Assembly (NCBI RefSeq): GCF_000499385.1
Contig: NW_013652471.1
Location: forward strand, 12,501-35,000
DNA: 22,500 nucleotides
Direction of reading: 5' to 3'
From: Eimeria necatrix
Lineage: Eukaryota > Apicomplexa > Conoidasida > Eucoccidiorida > Eimeriidae
This document shows positions 9,096-19,467 of the stretch, in pieces. A program made the position numbers and the translations under genes. The notes below the pieces were generated by a model. That model ran no database searches, was not told the DNA's origin, and saw only the letters and a program-made list of their open reading frames with translations. Each line of letters opens with the position of its first letter. The first letter of the stretch is position 1.

Positions 9096-9335
9096 AGGGT
9101 TTAGGGTTTAGGGTTTAGGGGCTGGAGTGTAACTCTATGGTCAAGAATTCGGGGTTTAGGGTTTAGGGTTTAGGGCTCAGACGCTGGTGTACAAGTCTGC
9201 TGCCAAGAGTTCAGGGTTTAGGGTTTAGGGTTTAGGGGCTGAATTACAGGTCTGCAGTAGAGAGTTTAGGGTCTAGGGTCTAGGGTTTAGGGTTTAGCTG
9301 TATAGGGTCTAGGGTTTAGGGTTTAGGGTTTGAGG
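9096..9335 (+). repeat. Telomere-like array B with a regular spacer
   Basis: Three blocks each hold three TTTAGGG units (9100-9120, 9155-9175, 9217-9237). A longer degenerate block follows (9265-9335, with TCTAGGG and TATAGGG variants). The spacers of about 30 to 41 bases are related to each other, sharing GCTG near the start and TCAAGAATTC, CCAAGAGTTC or TAGAGAGTT at the end, so the whole is a higher-order repeat. Confidence 0.92.
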
Positions 9336-9404
9336 TATAGGGACTAGCAGTCTGGTTGTTACTGGGAAGAAAGAAATGCCAAAAGATATGAACTGCCCTA
9401 AGGC

Positions 9405-9800
9405 AGCAAGGGGCCCCTGGGGGCCCCCAAAGGGGCTTCTAGGGGCCCCCAAAGGGGCTTCTGGGGGCCCCCTGGGGGCCCCCAAAGGGGATTATGGGGG
9501 CCCGCTGGGGGCCCCCAAACTGGGGCCCCTCAAGGATACCCCTGGGGGCCCTAAAAGGGGTTTCTGGGGGCCCTCAGGGGGGCCCCCTGGATGCCCTCAG
9601 GGGGGCCCCCTGGGGGCCCCCTAGGGGCCCCCAAAGTGGCTTCTGGAGACCTTCAAAAGGGGCCCCTTGGAGTAATTAAAGGGGCCCCTGAAAGGCCTCA
9701 AAGGGGCCTTTGGGGGCCCTCGAGGGGCCCCTTGGGGCCCCCCAAGGGGCCCCCTGGGGGCCCCCAAGGGGCCCCTGACAAGCTGCCCGGGGGCCCCATC
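9405..9800. repeat. GGGGCCCC array with AAAGGGGCTTCT linkers
   Basis: GGGGGCCCCC blocks are joined by AAAGGGG, TTCTGG and CCTCAGGGG linkers. Long Gly-Pro-Leu frames appear on the + strand but show only repeat translation. No gene is seen. Confidence 0.9.
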
Positions 9801-9831
9801 AGGCGCCTTGGCGGTGACTGTGAAAAGGGCC

Positions 9832-10471
9832 CTAGGGGTTGTGGAGGGTTTGCTGCTGCTGCTGCTGCTGCTGCTCGCGATGCCGTTGCAGCAGCTGCCG
9901 CTGCTGCTGCGAGTGCTTCAGCCTGTCTAGTGGCTGCTGCTGCTGCTGCTGCCACACCGCTTCCAGGTTGGGATGAGCGTTTTGCTGCTGCTGCAGCTTG
10001 CTTTGCTGCTGAAGCTGCTGCTGTGCCTGTTCCTGCAGCAAATACTGCTGCTGCAGCTGCTGCAGCTGCTGCCGCTGCAGCTGGTAGCAGTTTAGGTGGT
10101 GCTGCAGCTGCAGCATGAGCGCCTGGCGCTCCTTCTGCATGCGCCTTGCTCGCTGCTGCAGCAGCAGCAGCACACGCTGCTGCTGCTGCAGCTGCTTCGA
10201 AGCATCTAGACGCAGCAGCTTGCTGTCTCTCTTTTCTTCTTTTCTGAGCAGCTCCAGCCGATCCATGGCAGCCTGCAGCACCTGTTGGTGGCCCTGCTGC
10301 TGCTCCCGCTGCAGCTGCTGCAGCTGCTGCAGCTGCGCCTGCTGCTGCTGCCGCTGCTGCTGCTGCAGCAAAAACTGTTTCTGCTGCTCCATGGAGGCCC
10401 CCCGCGTGCTGCACAGTCCGTCCTCCCTTTGTTCTGAAGGCCCTCTGGCGCTCACTGCACCCACATGTGCT

Positions 10472-10503
<32 letters not shown>

Positions 10504-11345
10504 TGCTGCTGCTGCTGCAAAGGCAGCAGGAACTCCCGAGGAGCCCAAGACACCAGCCTCGTCTGCTGCCATCTCAGAATGCCTGGGGGAACTAAAAAGG
10601 GTTTCTGTTCCTCCTTGCTGCCTCCCTAGCGCTGGCCCATTGCAAAGTAAATGCTGCTGCTGCTGCTGCAGCTGCTGCTGCTGCAGCTGCTGCTGCTGCA
10701 GTTGCTGCTGCAGCTGCTGTTGCTGCAGCTGTTGTTGGTGCAGCTGCAGCAGCAACTGCTGCTGCTGTGCTCCCGGCTGCTGCTGGACTTGCTGCTGCTG
10801 CTCATGTTGCTGCTGTGGAGTCGCTGAGCAAACGAACTGTGGAGCTGGCTGCTGCTGCTGCTGCGCCTGTGGCTGGTGGCGTTGCTGCTGCTGGTCCTGT
10901 AGCTGCTGCTGCTGGCTGCAACGACTGGCAGAAGCAGCAGCGGCAGCAGCAAGTGCGGTTCTTGCTGCTGCTGCTGCTGGCTGTGCTGCTGCTGCTTCGT
11001 ATTGGTACACAGGAACAGCAGCAGATGCCTGTGCAGCAGGAAGAAACAAATGGTTGCAGCATTCATAAGAAACGGTCGCTGGCTGTGCTGAGTGGCCGTA
11101 GAGAGCAGCAGCAGCAGCAGCAGCAGCAGGGCCAGCAGCAGCAGCAGCAGGAGCAGCGGAATTTCTTGCTGCGCCGCTCTCAGCCAGGCTTCCATGAATG
11201 GCCTGGACGTGCGCCTGCTGCTGCTGCTGCTTGCTTTGCTGCAGCAGCTGCTGCTGCTGTCCCAGCATATGCTTGTCTTGCTGCAGCTGCTGCCTGGGCG
11301 GTTGCTGCAGTGCCTCGTGCACCTGACGCTCCTGAGGCAGCCTAA

Positions 11346-11386
<41 letters not shown>

Positions 11387-13825
11387 AGGCCCACTATACT
11401 CCCGCCTGGTGTTTCGCAGAGCCCTTCTGTTGCTCCCTGCAGCTGCAGAGTCTGCAGCGGCTGCTGCAGCTGCGTGTGCTCCTGCTGCTGGGGCTGCTGC
11501 AGTCGCTTTTTTCTTTGCTGCTGCTTTTGCTGCTGCTGCTGCTGCTGCTGCCGCTGTAGCTTCCGCTGTGTTGGCTCCTTGGCGCGGCGTTGTTGCTGTC
11601 GCTGCTGCTGCTGCATCATCTTCTGCTTGAATTGCTGCTGCCATTGCTGCTCAGGCAAGACCTTCTGCGACCACGGTTGCTGCTGCTGCTGCTGCTGCTG
11701 CTGCTCCTTCTCCTGCTGCAGTTTTTGCGGCTGCTGTTCTTGCTCCTTCTGTTCTTGTGGCTTCTCCGTCTGCTGCTGCTCTTGCACCTTTTGCTGCTGC
11801 TTTTGTTCTGGAAGTTTCTGCTGCACCTGCTGCTCCTGCGACTTCTGCTTTTGTTGCTCTTGATCCTGCTGCTTCTGCTTCTGCTGCTCGTGCTGCTGCT
11901 GCTGCTGCTGAACAAGAGGCTTCTGCTGCTGCTGCTCCTGATGGTCTTGCAATTTTTGCTGTGAATCTTTTGTTTGCAGTTTCTCCTGTGTCTCTTGCTG
12001 CTGTCCCGGTTGCTTTTGTTGCTGCTGCTGCTGCTCTTGCTGTTGTGGCCGACGCAGCTGCTGCTGCTGCTCTTGCTGCTGCTTCTCTTGCACGAGCTGC
12101 TGCTGCTGCTGCTGCTGCTGGGCTGGCTGCTGCTGCTTTTGTTTTCTCGCACATTCGCCATTCACTGCATCCGCAGGAGTATTTACCCGCTTAGCGTTCT
12201 TACTGCTGCTGTTGCTGCTGCTGCTGTGCTGCTGCTGCTGCTGCTGCTGCTGCTGCGCGGCAGAGTCTCCCGCTTTTTCTTGTGTAGGGCATTTCGGCGT
12301 CTGGGGAGCTTCTGCAGAAGTGCTGCTGCGTGCATGCTCCTGCTGCTGTTGCTGCTGCTGCTGCTGTTGCTGCTGTTGCGTCTCGCGTTGCTGCTGCTGC
12401 AGCTGTTCTGGGCACTGCTGTTGTGGGTCTTGCTGCGGCTGCTGCTGGTGTTGCTGCTGCTGTTGCTGCTGCTGTTGCTGCTGTACATTTTCTCGGTGTT
12501 CTTTCTCCAGAGTTTCCCCAGCACTTTTGTGCTGCTCGTTTATTTGCGGCAGCTGCAGCAGCTGCTGTTGCAGCTGCGCCTGCTGCACTTTTTCCTGCTG
12601 CAGTTGGGCCGGCTGCTGCTGCTGCTGCTGCACTTCTTGCTGCTGTTTCTGGCGGGTCTCCAGCTGCTCACTCTTGCACAGCTTCACATTGACTTTTTCT
12701 TGCTGCTCTTTCTGCTGCTCCTGCGGCTGCTCCTGCGGCTGCTGCTGCGGCTGCTGCTGCTGCTGTTGCTGCTGCTGCCGCTGCTCCTGTTGTTGCATTT
12801 GCTGCTGTTCCTGTCGCATCTGTTCCTGTTGCTCCAGTGTTTGTTTTTGCTGCTGCTGTTGCTGCTCCAGCTGTTTTTGTTGCTGCAGCCGTTGCTGCTT
12901 CTCCAGTTGCTGTTGCTGTTGCTCTTTCATTTGTTGCTTTTGCTGCTGCTCCTGCTGCTGCTGCTTCTGCTTCAATAATTGTTCCTTCTGCTGCTTCTGC
13001 TTCTCCTCCAGTTCTTGCTGCTGCTCCTTTTGTTGCTGCTTTTCCTGTTGATGCTTTAACTGCTGCTGCCGTTGCTGTTGCAGCTGCTGCTGCTGCTGTT
13101 GCACGTTCTCTTTTTGCTGCTGCTCTTCCGTCAGCTGCTCGTGTAGAGTTTGCTGCTGCCTCTCCTGTTGCTGCTGATGCTCTTCGTGCTGCTGCTGCTG
13201 CTGCCGCATCTGCTGCAGCTGCTGCTCCTGTAGAGCTTGTAGCTTCTTTTCTAGCTGTAGCTCCAGTTCCAGCTGCTGCTGCTGCCGCTGCTGCTGCTGC
13301 TGCCGCTGCTCTTTTTCTCGCTGCAGCTTTTGCTGATGCAGCTCCTGCAGTTTCTGCTGCTGCAGCTGCTCTTCTTTGAGTTGCTGCTGCAGCCTGTGTT
13401 CTTTTTGATTCTCGTCCTGACGCTGCTGATGCAGCTGCTGCTCCTGTTGCAGCAGCTGCTGCTGCCTTTCCCTGTTGTCCTGCTGCTGTCGCAGCTGCTG
13501 CTCTCGCAGCTGCTGCTCTCGCAGCTGCTGCTGGAGATGCTGCTGCAGCAGCAGTTGCTGTTGCTGCTGCTGCTGGCGGCAGTTGTCTGCCTCTGCTTCT
13601 TGCTGTGCTGCTCGAGCCTTTCTTGCAAGTGCAGCAGCAGCAGCAGCTGCTGCTGCTGCTGTCACTGCTGCAGCATACTGGGGGGGCTCTGGGGGAGGCG
13701 ATGGGTAGCTTGTGCAGTGCAGCCGCTTCAGCCCGTAGCTGCTGCTGCTGCTGCTGCTGCTGCTGAAGTTGCTGCTGTTCTCACGCTTGCCGTATGTCTT
13801 AACGGCCGCGTTTTGCCGAGAGCTA

Positions 13826-13859
<34 letters not shown>

Positions 13860-14388
13860 GTGGAGGGTGCGAAGCAGCAGCAGCGGGGGCGCTGCAGGAC
13901 CAGCCCTGACCACTGGTCACCCTGCCATCTCCCCAAGCCCTGTGGGGGGCCCCCGGGGGGCCCCAGGGGGCCCCCCGGTCCTCCGGGGGAGGGGGGGGGC
14001 CCCTCGGGGGGCCCCCCGGGGGGGGTCTAGGAACAGGGTACCTGTGCCCTCTGGGGGGCCCCCTGAAAGGGGAGGGGCCCCCGAAGCGGGGCCCCCCTTC
14101 TTGGAACTCAGGGTCCTCGAAGTGCTGCAGCAGCGGCTGCGGCCAAGGCGGAAGGTCTGTTCTGCTGCTGCAGCTGATGGTGCTTTTGCTGCTGCTGCGG
14201 CTCCTGCTGCTGCTGCAGCGGGGGTAAGCAACGCGGGGCGGGGGGCCCCCTGAGAAGCCCAGGGCCCCCGCCCTGTGGGGCAAATGCCGGGGGCCCCTCC
14301 TCGGAGAAGAATAGGGTCTTGGGCTTTCTCTCGAGGCCAGCCGAGGGGCCCCCTCAGGGGGCCCCCTGCTGGGGCTGGGGGAGAAGTC
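9832..14388 (-). CDS. Giant Gln-rich coiled-coil protein, main exon
   Basis: The frame is open from a stop just upstream of 14463 down to 9832, about 1,540 codons; the proposed exon starts at 14388 after a pyrimidine-rich CCCCCGCCGCAG. After the Gly/Pro part come LLQHFEDPEFQEGGPRFGG and HRYPVPRPP. Ser runs with KTYGKREN follow, then an Ala stretch LARKARAAQQEAEADNC. Next are about 800 residues of Gln with regularly placed Glu, Lys, Leu and Arg. An Ala-rich segment contains SAQPATVSYECCNHLF and VPVYQYE. The C-terminal block contains MDRLELLRKEEKRDSKLLRL and RARRMQKERQALMLQLQHHL and ends TLHNP. The charged and Leu interruptions every few residues suggest long coiled coil. The location and function are unknown; a transcription or scaffold role is a guess from Gln content. 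The opposite strand is open as Cys/Leu/Ala frames, which are shadows. Confidence 0.7.
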
Positions 14389-15284
14389 CTGCGGCGGGGG
14401 CGAAGGTGGGGGCCCCCTGGGGGCCCCGGGGGCCCCGGGGGGCCCCCAGCCCTCTCTGTCCACTCAGGAGGCCACCCAGGGGGGGCCCGGGGCTGCCGGG
14501 GGCCCCTAGACTGCCGAACTGGGTCTTGTTCTGCTCCATAGCAGGGCCCCCGGGGCCTCGGGGGGCCCCCCCCTGGGGGCCCCCAGGGGCCCCATGGGGG
14601 GGGCCCCTCACGGTAGGAGTGTAGTGCCCCCTCACTACCCTCTGAGGGCCAAAGACGGGGGCCCCCGGGGCCCCCGGGGCCCCCGGGGCCCCGGGGGCCC
14701 CCAGAGTCTGCAGGGCCCCCAGGGCCTCTCAGGAAGGCCGCGGGAGAACTGTTTCTGCTGAGGCCCCCTACAAAGCCCCCGTAGGGGCCCCCCGGGGGGC
14801 CCCCGTGGGGCCCCTCCTTTGGTTCTCCTGCGGGCTTCCTGTAATAAGGATGGGTACTGAAGCGGGGCCCCTCACGGTCCGGCGCAGGGGGGGGGCCCCC
14901 CTCTCCCGCTGCCCTGAAGTGCGGCCGCGGGAGGATCAGGGGGCCCCCCGATGGCCTATCACTGAAGCCCGAACGACGGGGGGGGCCCCCCGGGGGGCCC
15001 CCTGGGGGGCCCCCTGGGGGGCCCCCTGGGGGGCCCCCCACGTTCAACCCCTGGGGGCCCCCCGAGGACCCAAAGAACTCCCCCGCGCTGCCCCGCACAC
15101 AGGGCCCAGAGCCCCCAAAGGAATAGGGGCCCCTGGGGGCCCCCTCAGGGGGGCCCCGGGGGGCCCCCTCGAGGGGCCCCCGGGGGGCCCCCGGAGGCCT
15201 TCTGGGCGTTGGTGGGGGCGGCCCGGGGGGCAGGCGGAGGATCACGGGCGCAGGCACATGATCCATCTCACGGGGGCTCCCCAT
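14389..15284 (-). CDS. Gly/Pro/Arg-rich N-terminal part of the giant Gln-rich gene
   Basis: An ATG at 15284-15282 opens MGSPREMDHVPAPVILRLPP. It continues through Gly-Pro-Pro repeats with non-repeat islands such as PCVRGSAGEFFGSSGG, RSGFSDRPSGGPLILPRPHF, FSTHPYYRKPAGEPKEG, LSRNSSPAAFLRG and EGSEGALHSYREG. This frame runs on to a stop at 13917, overlapping the Gln-rich frame by about 550 bases, so an intron or a frameshift must join them. Donor candidates (GAGG|GTAGTG, TACC|GTGAGG near 14610-14630) are phase 1 and do not match the phase 0 acceptor at 14388, so the junction is unresolved. The DNA of this part is the GGGGCCCC repeat seen elsewhere as noncoding, here read as Gly-Pro. It could also be a separate gene. 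Confidence 0.5.
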
Positions 15285-15331
15285 GCTGCTGCTGCTGCTG
15301 CTGCTGCTGCAGCACGCGCTGCTGCGGCGTA

Positions 15332-15364
<33 letters not shown>

Positions 15365-15449
15365 ACTGTGATGGAACTGCAGGGCCCGTGGGTGTTGAGC
15401 CAAACTGAGCACCACACTCACCTGGGGGCTCGGGGCGTAGAGGGAACAA
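15285..15449 (-). other. Possible 5' UTR with a strong splice donor
   Basis: On the minus strand a CCCCCAG|GTGAGTGT donor ends an upstream segment at 15422, and AG acceptors lie between there and the ATG at 15284. No ATG is in frame upstream, so this would be a noncoding first exon of the giant gene. CAG/CTG tracts fill 15285-15365. Confidence 0.35.
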
Positions 15450-15756
15450 AAGAGGAAAACTTTATTCAATTAATTGATTTAATTTGTTTATTTAATTTAA
15501 TTTGAGATAAATAAACTTCTTTTGTTTTGATTTCAAGGAATTTGCGCAACAGAGGGGGCGGCGGCCGCCCGCCAGAGCTGAGCTCTGCGCTGAAGAGAAA
15601 ACAAGACAAGGCGAAGCCAAAACGAAACTTTCGGAGTTTTAATTTGTTGACATTTATTTCATAATATAAAAAGTACCATTTTAGCGTTTCTTTTGCACTT
15701 TCCACCGCGCGCAGCTGCAGAGGCGGCCGGCCGCGAGCGGTGGGGTCACCTCAACA
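15450..15756. other. A/T-rich spacer, likely promoter side of the giant minus strand gene
   Basis: Strongly A/T-rich stretches (15460-15540 and 15630-15690) are interrupted by a GGCGGCGGCCGCC-like patch at 15555-15570 and a GGCCGGCCGCG patch at 15724-15736. No gene is seen. Its position just upstream of the inferred 5' end fits a promoter, but no motif is named. Confidence 0.4.
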
Positions 15757-15798
15757 CCCTAAACCCTAAACCCTAAACCCTAAACCCTAAGCCCTAAG
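15757..15798 (-). repeat. Telomere-like CCCTAAA array C
   Basis: Four CCCTAAA units are followed by two CCCTAAG variants on the + strand, so TTTAGGG reads on the minus strand. It is about 470 bases upstream of the giant gene start. Confidence 0.95.
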
Positions 15799-16340
15799 CC
15801 ATAGAACGGGGGCTCTGCGCCTCAACTCTTATTTTTCTTTTACAGTTTTTCTTAAATATTTATCAAATTAAAAACAAAATAAGGGGCACAACGCAACGGC
15901 GGCTGCAGGTAGGACCAGTGGTCTGGCCCACTGGCTGCACCCCTATGAAATACTGCAGCAGCAGCAGCTGTGGCTGCTGCTGCAGCTGTGGGACCAATAA
16001 CTGCAGCAATAACTGCAGCGCTAACAATAGCCGCAGCAGGGGAGCTACTGGAAGCCGCCAAGACAGCAGCTGTCCGGGCAGCAGCAGTAGCAGCAGCAGC
16101 TGCTGCTGCTGCTGCTGCTGCAGCAACAGGCTCGCCTCTAGCACCCCAAAGCGGTTGCTGCTGTGGAGCCCCAACAGGCATTTGAAGCAGAGGCCTTGAG
16201 CCTCCCTAAGGGTTAAGCAGCAGCACAGCAGCAAAAAGAAATGAAGAAAAAATCCTTTTTTTAATTTAAAAAAAATTAAATTAATAGTTCTGGGGTCCCC
16301 CAAGACCCACAGCCCCCTTCCAGCTGGGGCAGCAGCCTCT
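15799..16340. other. Noncoding spacer with A/T-rich ends and a CAG/CTG centre
   Basis: A/T-rich DNA (15828-15885 and 16225-16290) flanks a mixed CAG/CTG block (15950-16130). Low-complexity frames exist on both strands but none carries protein-like sequence. No gene is called. Confidence 0.5.
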
Positions 16341-16625
16341 GACTGTGCTGCAGCACAGGCAGCTGTGCTGCAGCGCAAGCAGCTGTGCTGCAGCGCAAGC
16401 AGCTGTGCTGCAGCACAAGCAGCTGCGCTGCAGCACAAGCAGCTGTGCTGCAGCACAAGCAGCTGTGCTGCAGCACAAGCAGCTGCGCTGCAGCACAAGC
16501 AGCTGTGCTGCAGCACAAGCAGCTGTGCTGCAGCCCACGCAGCTGTGCTGCAGCAGAAGCAGCTCTGCTGCAGCAGCAGCAGCTGTGCTGCAGCAGCAGC
16601 AGCAGCTGTGCTGCAGCACGAGCAG
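16341..16625. repeat. 20-bp tandem repeat with a 12-bp palindrome in each unit
   Basis: About 13 to 14 units of AGCTGTGCTGCAGCACAAGC occur in near perfect 20-base register from 16341 to about 16600, then degenerate. Variants are mainly A/G at the CRCAAGC position and T/C at GTGCTG. Each standard unit contains GTGCTGCAGCAC, its own reverse complement. Because 20 is not a multiple of three, three units make one 20-residue protein period, and all six frames are open across the array. Confidence 0.95.
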
Positions 16626-16831
16626 CCCAAGCCCGTGTGTGGGGCCCCACAGAGCCAGTGGGGGCCCCCTCGCTGTGGGGCCCCCAGCCCTTTTAATAAA
16701 ACCCAACTAAAGAAAAGAAAAGGCCGGGGGGGCCCCCCGCTGCAGCGCCTTGCGGGCTTTGAGGCGTTTTGCTTCTGCAGCAGTGCGGCGGTGGTAGCGG
16801 CTCTGCTGCTCCGCGCCTGCAGCGCACCAAA

Positions 16832-16877
16832 CCCTAAACCCTAAACCCTAAACCCTAAACCCTAAACCCTAAACCCT
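16832..16877 (-). repeat. Telomere-like CCCTAAA array D
   Basis: Six perfect CCCTAAA units plus CCCT. It begins 62 bases beyond the stop of the minus strand TPR gene, with TTTAGGG on that gene's sense strand, so it may be in its 3' UTR. Confidence 0.95.
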
Positions 16878-16938
16878 CGGGGCAGCTTTAAACCCTCGTT
16901 CGGTGCCTCAGCGCCAGCGCGCCGCTCCAGTGCCGCCC

Positions 16939-17008
16939 TTATCGTCGGCAACTAGAACTGCTGTTGCTGCCGCAGCACAGCGGCTGCTCACCTTTCCCCT
17001 GCTGCTGC

Positions 17009-17047
<39 letters not shown>

Positions 17048-17349
17048 GGGTCAGCTAAGGCCTGCTGCAGAGCCCCGTTGACTTGGCCGCAGAGGCGAAG
17101 TGCTGCAGCAGCTTCTGTGGGGCGGCGGAGGCCCCACAGAGAGGCAGCCCGGAGGCTCAAGGCGCTGAAGGGTCCTGCGCAGCAGCAGCAAAGCAGCAGC
17201 AGCAGCAAGAAGCAGTCAGCAGCAGCAAGAAGCAGTCAGCAGCAGCCAGCAGCAGCCAGCAGCACTGCAGCACGGGGGAGACGCAGGGGCCTCGAGAGAC
17301 ACGAGAGGCACGCGGACGGCCATTGCTGCTGCTGCTGCGCGCAGCAGAG

Positions 17350-17398
<49 letters not shown>

Positions 17399-17605
17399 AG
17401 TTGTGTCTCTTTGCGGTTCTTCCCCTTCTTTGGCTGTTTCTGTGTCTCCTTTTTGGTTTGCTGCAGCTCTGCTGCTTCCTGTGTCTCTTTGATTCCTTTT
17501 GCTGCTGCTGCTTCCATTGAGCCCCAGCTTAGTTCTCACCAAGAGGGCAAAGAGTATTCTTTTGCAGAGACTCTAGCAGGTGGAAGTCCCGCACGCCTTT
17601 TTCAC

Positions 17606-17678
<73 letters not shown>

Positions 17679-17781
17679 GGGGGCAGCGTCGTCGGCAGCA
17701 GCCCACAGGTCAGCTTCCGCAGACGCTGTGGAGGCCTCCAGTGCCTGAAGAACGAACTACTCCCGCCAAAGTGGTTCAGGG

Positions 17782-17844
<63 letters not shown>

Positions 17845-18498
17845 GCGATGGCAACAACAGCAACGGCGCGACACGCACTCTCGAGAAATCTCCAAGAGCT
17901 AACAGGCAGCGAGCTCGCCACGCGTTTGCTGCAGCAGCAAGAGACGCAGGGCCACAAGAGGAAGCAGCAGCAGCAGCTGCTGCTGCTGCAGCAGCAGCAA
18001 GTCGTCTCTCGGCCGCCTCCAGGGCTTTTCCAAAGTACTGCTGCAGCGCAACGCCCAAGTCGCTGCAAGGGGTACTGTTTGTCGTGCTGCTGCTGCTGCT
18101 GCTGCTGCTTGTGTTGCTGCTGCGGCTGCTGCTGGTGTCGCTGCTGCTGCTGCGGCTGATGCTGCTGCTGCTGCTGCTGCTCAGTGGAGCTTCGCTGTGA
18201 GGACAAGAAAACCCCTCAACAGCAGCAAGGGCCTGCAGCAGCAAAGAAGCAGCAAGGAAGCTCGAGCAGCAGTGGCAGCAGCAGCAGCGACAACGCATGC
18301 GCCAGCAGCAGCACCGAAACGAGGAGCAGCAACAACAGCAGCAGCAACAGCAGCAGCAACAGCAGCTGCTGCTCTTGCCTGCAGCAACCACGCCTTTTGT
18401 CCTGCTGCTGCTGTGGCTAAGCAGCAGAAAGTGCTGCAAGTGAGCAGCTGCGTCTCAGCAAGGGCGGTATCTCTCCACCAAGGAGACAGAAAACTTCC

Positions 18499-18551
<53 letters not shown>

Positions 18552-18699
18552 TGCTGCTGGGGCACATAACCAGCGCAGCTTCAAGCCGCAGGCCTGCAGA
18601 GACCACTCCATAGGCCAGGCCGCTATTGGCAGCAGCGCGAAGCAGCTGCTGCAGCGCCAGCAGCCGGAGAACGCTGGTTGGTGTTTCTCGTTGCCCTCT

Positions 18700-18753
<54 letters not shown>

Positions 18754-18855
18754 ATCTCCCTCCATGACTGATGCTAAGGGGGAGGCTGCGACTGCAGTTG
18801 CTGCAGCGAGAGCTTGCCGCAGCAGCGCAGTGTCCTCTCTAGAGTGCGCTGTTGG

Positions 18856-18899
<44 letters not shown>

Positions 18900-19024
18900 T
18901 CAGCTGCAGCAAATATTCAGGCAGGCGCCGCCGCCACCTCCACTTGAGCTGCTGCAGGGCTGCTGCAGCAACCTGCTTGTCAATGGATCCCAACTCCAGT
19001 AGAGGAGCAGGGCAACCGGGCTCC

Positions 19025-19072
<48 letters not shown>

Positions 19073-19215
19073 GTCTGGCGGCAAACTGCGAAGAGCCCTG
19101 GCTGCCGCAAGTGCCGCAGCTGCAGCACCGCCAAGCTGACTGCGAGCTGCGGCAGCTGCAGCAGCAGCGCTGCCTGTGCCCCCGCATGCAGCCCCAAAAC
19201 GCTGCGTCAATGTTC

Positions 19216-19268
<53 letters not shown>

Positions 19269-19366
19269 TAGGGACCACAGTAATCTTGCCAAAGGCACAG
19301 CAGCAAAAGCTCTTGCGGCGGCGAGAGTTGGGACCAAACGGCGGAGAGAAGGAAGCAAGAGTATCA

Positions 19367-19397
<31 letters not shown>

Positions 19398-19432
19398 CAA
19401 CAACAAAAGTAGCGGCAGCAGTAGACAGGAGA

Positions 19433-19467
<35 letters not shown>

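Noticed and set aside
8027..9118. Met-His-Ala-Cys frames on both strands in the GCATGC array
   Set aside because: Direct translation of the ATGC tetranucleotide, equal on both strands, without other sequence content.
11474..13051. Long + strand Cys-, Leu- and Ala-rich frames opposite the Gln-rich gene
   Set aside because: They are antisense readings of CAG-rich coding DNA. They contain almost only repeat translation, and the minus frame has better sequence complexity at its ends.
16341..16625. CRISPR-like array
   Set aside because: Units are contiguous without unique spacers, and the genome is eukaryotic.
16276..16844. Periodic 20-residue frames across the 20-bp repeat
   Set aside because: All six frames are open because of the repeat itself; no frame is favoured. 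Kept as a repeat and a finding, not as a gene.
5714..16877. A true chromosome end
   Set aside because: The heptamer arrays have only about 3 to 9 units each, lie internally on both strands, and are flanked by genes.
16958..16991. 34-base intron near the TPR gene end (donor AAAG|GTGAGC, acceptor AACAGCAG)
   Set aside because: The phase fits and would give a short different tail, but 34 bases is too short for a normal intron here; reading through to TAA at 16939 was preferred.
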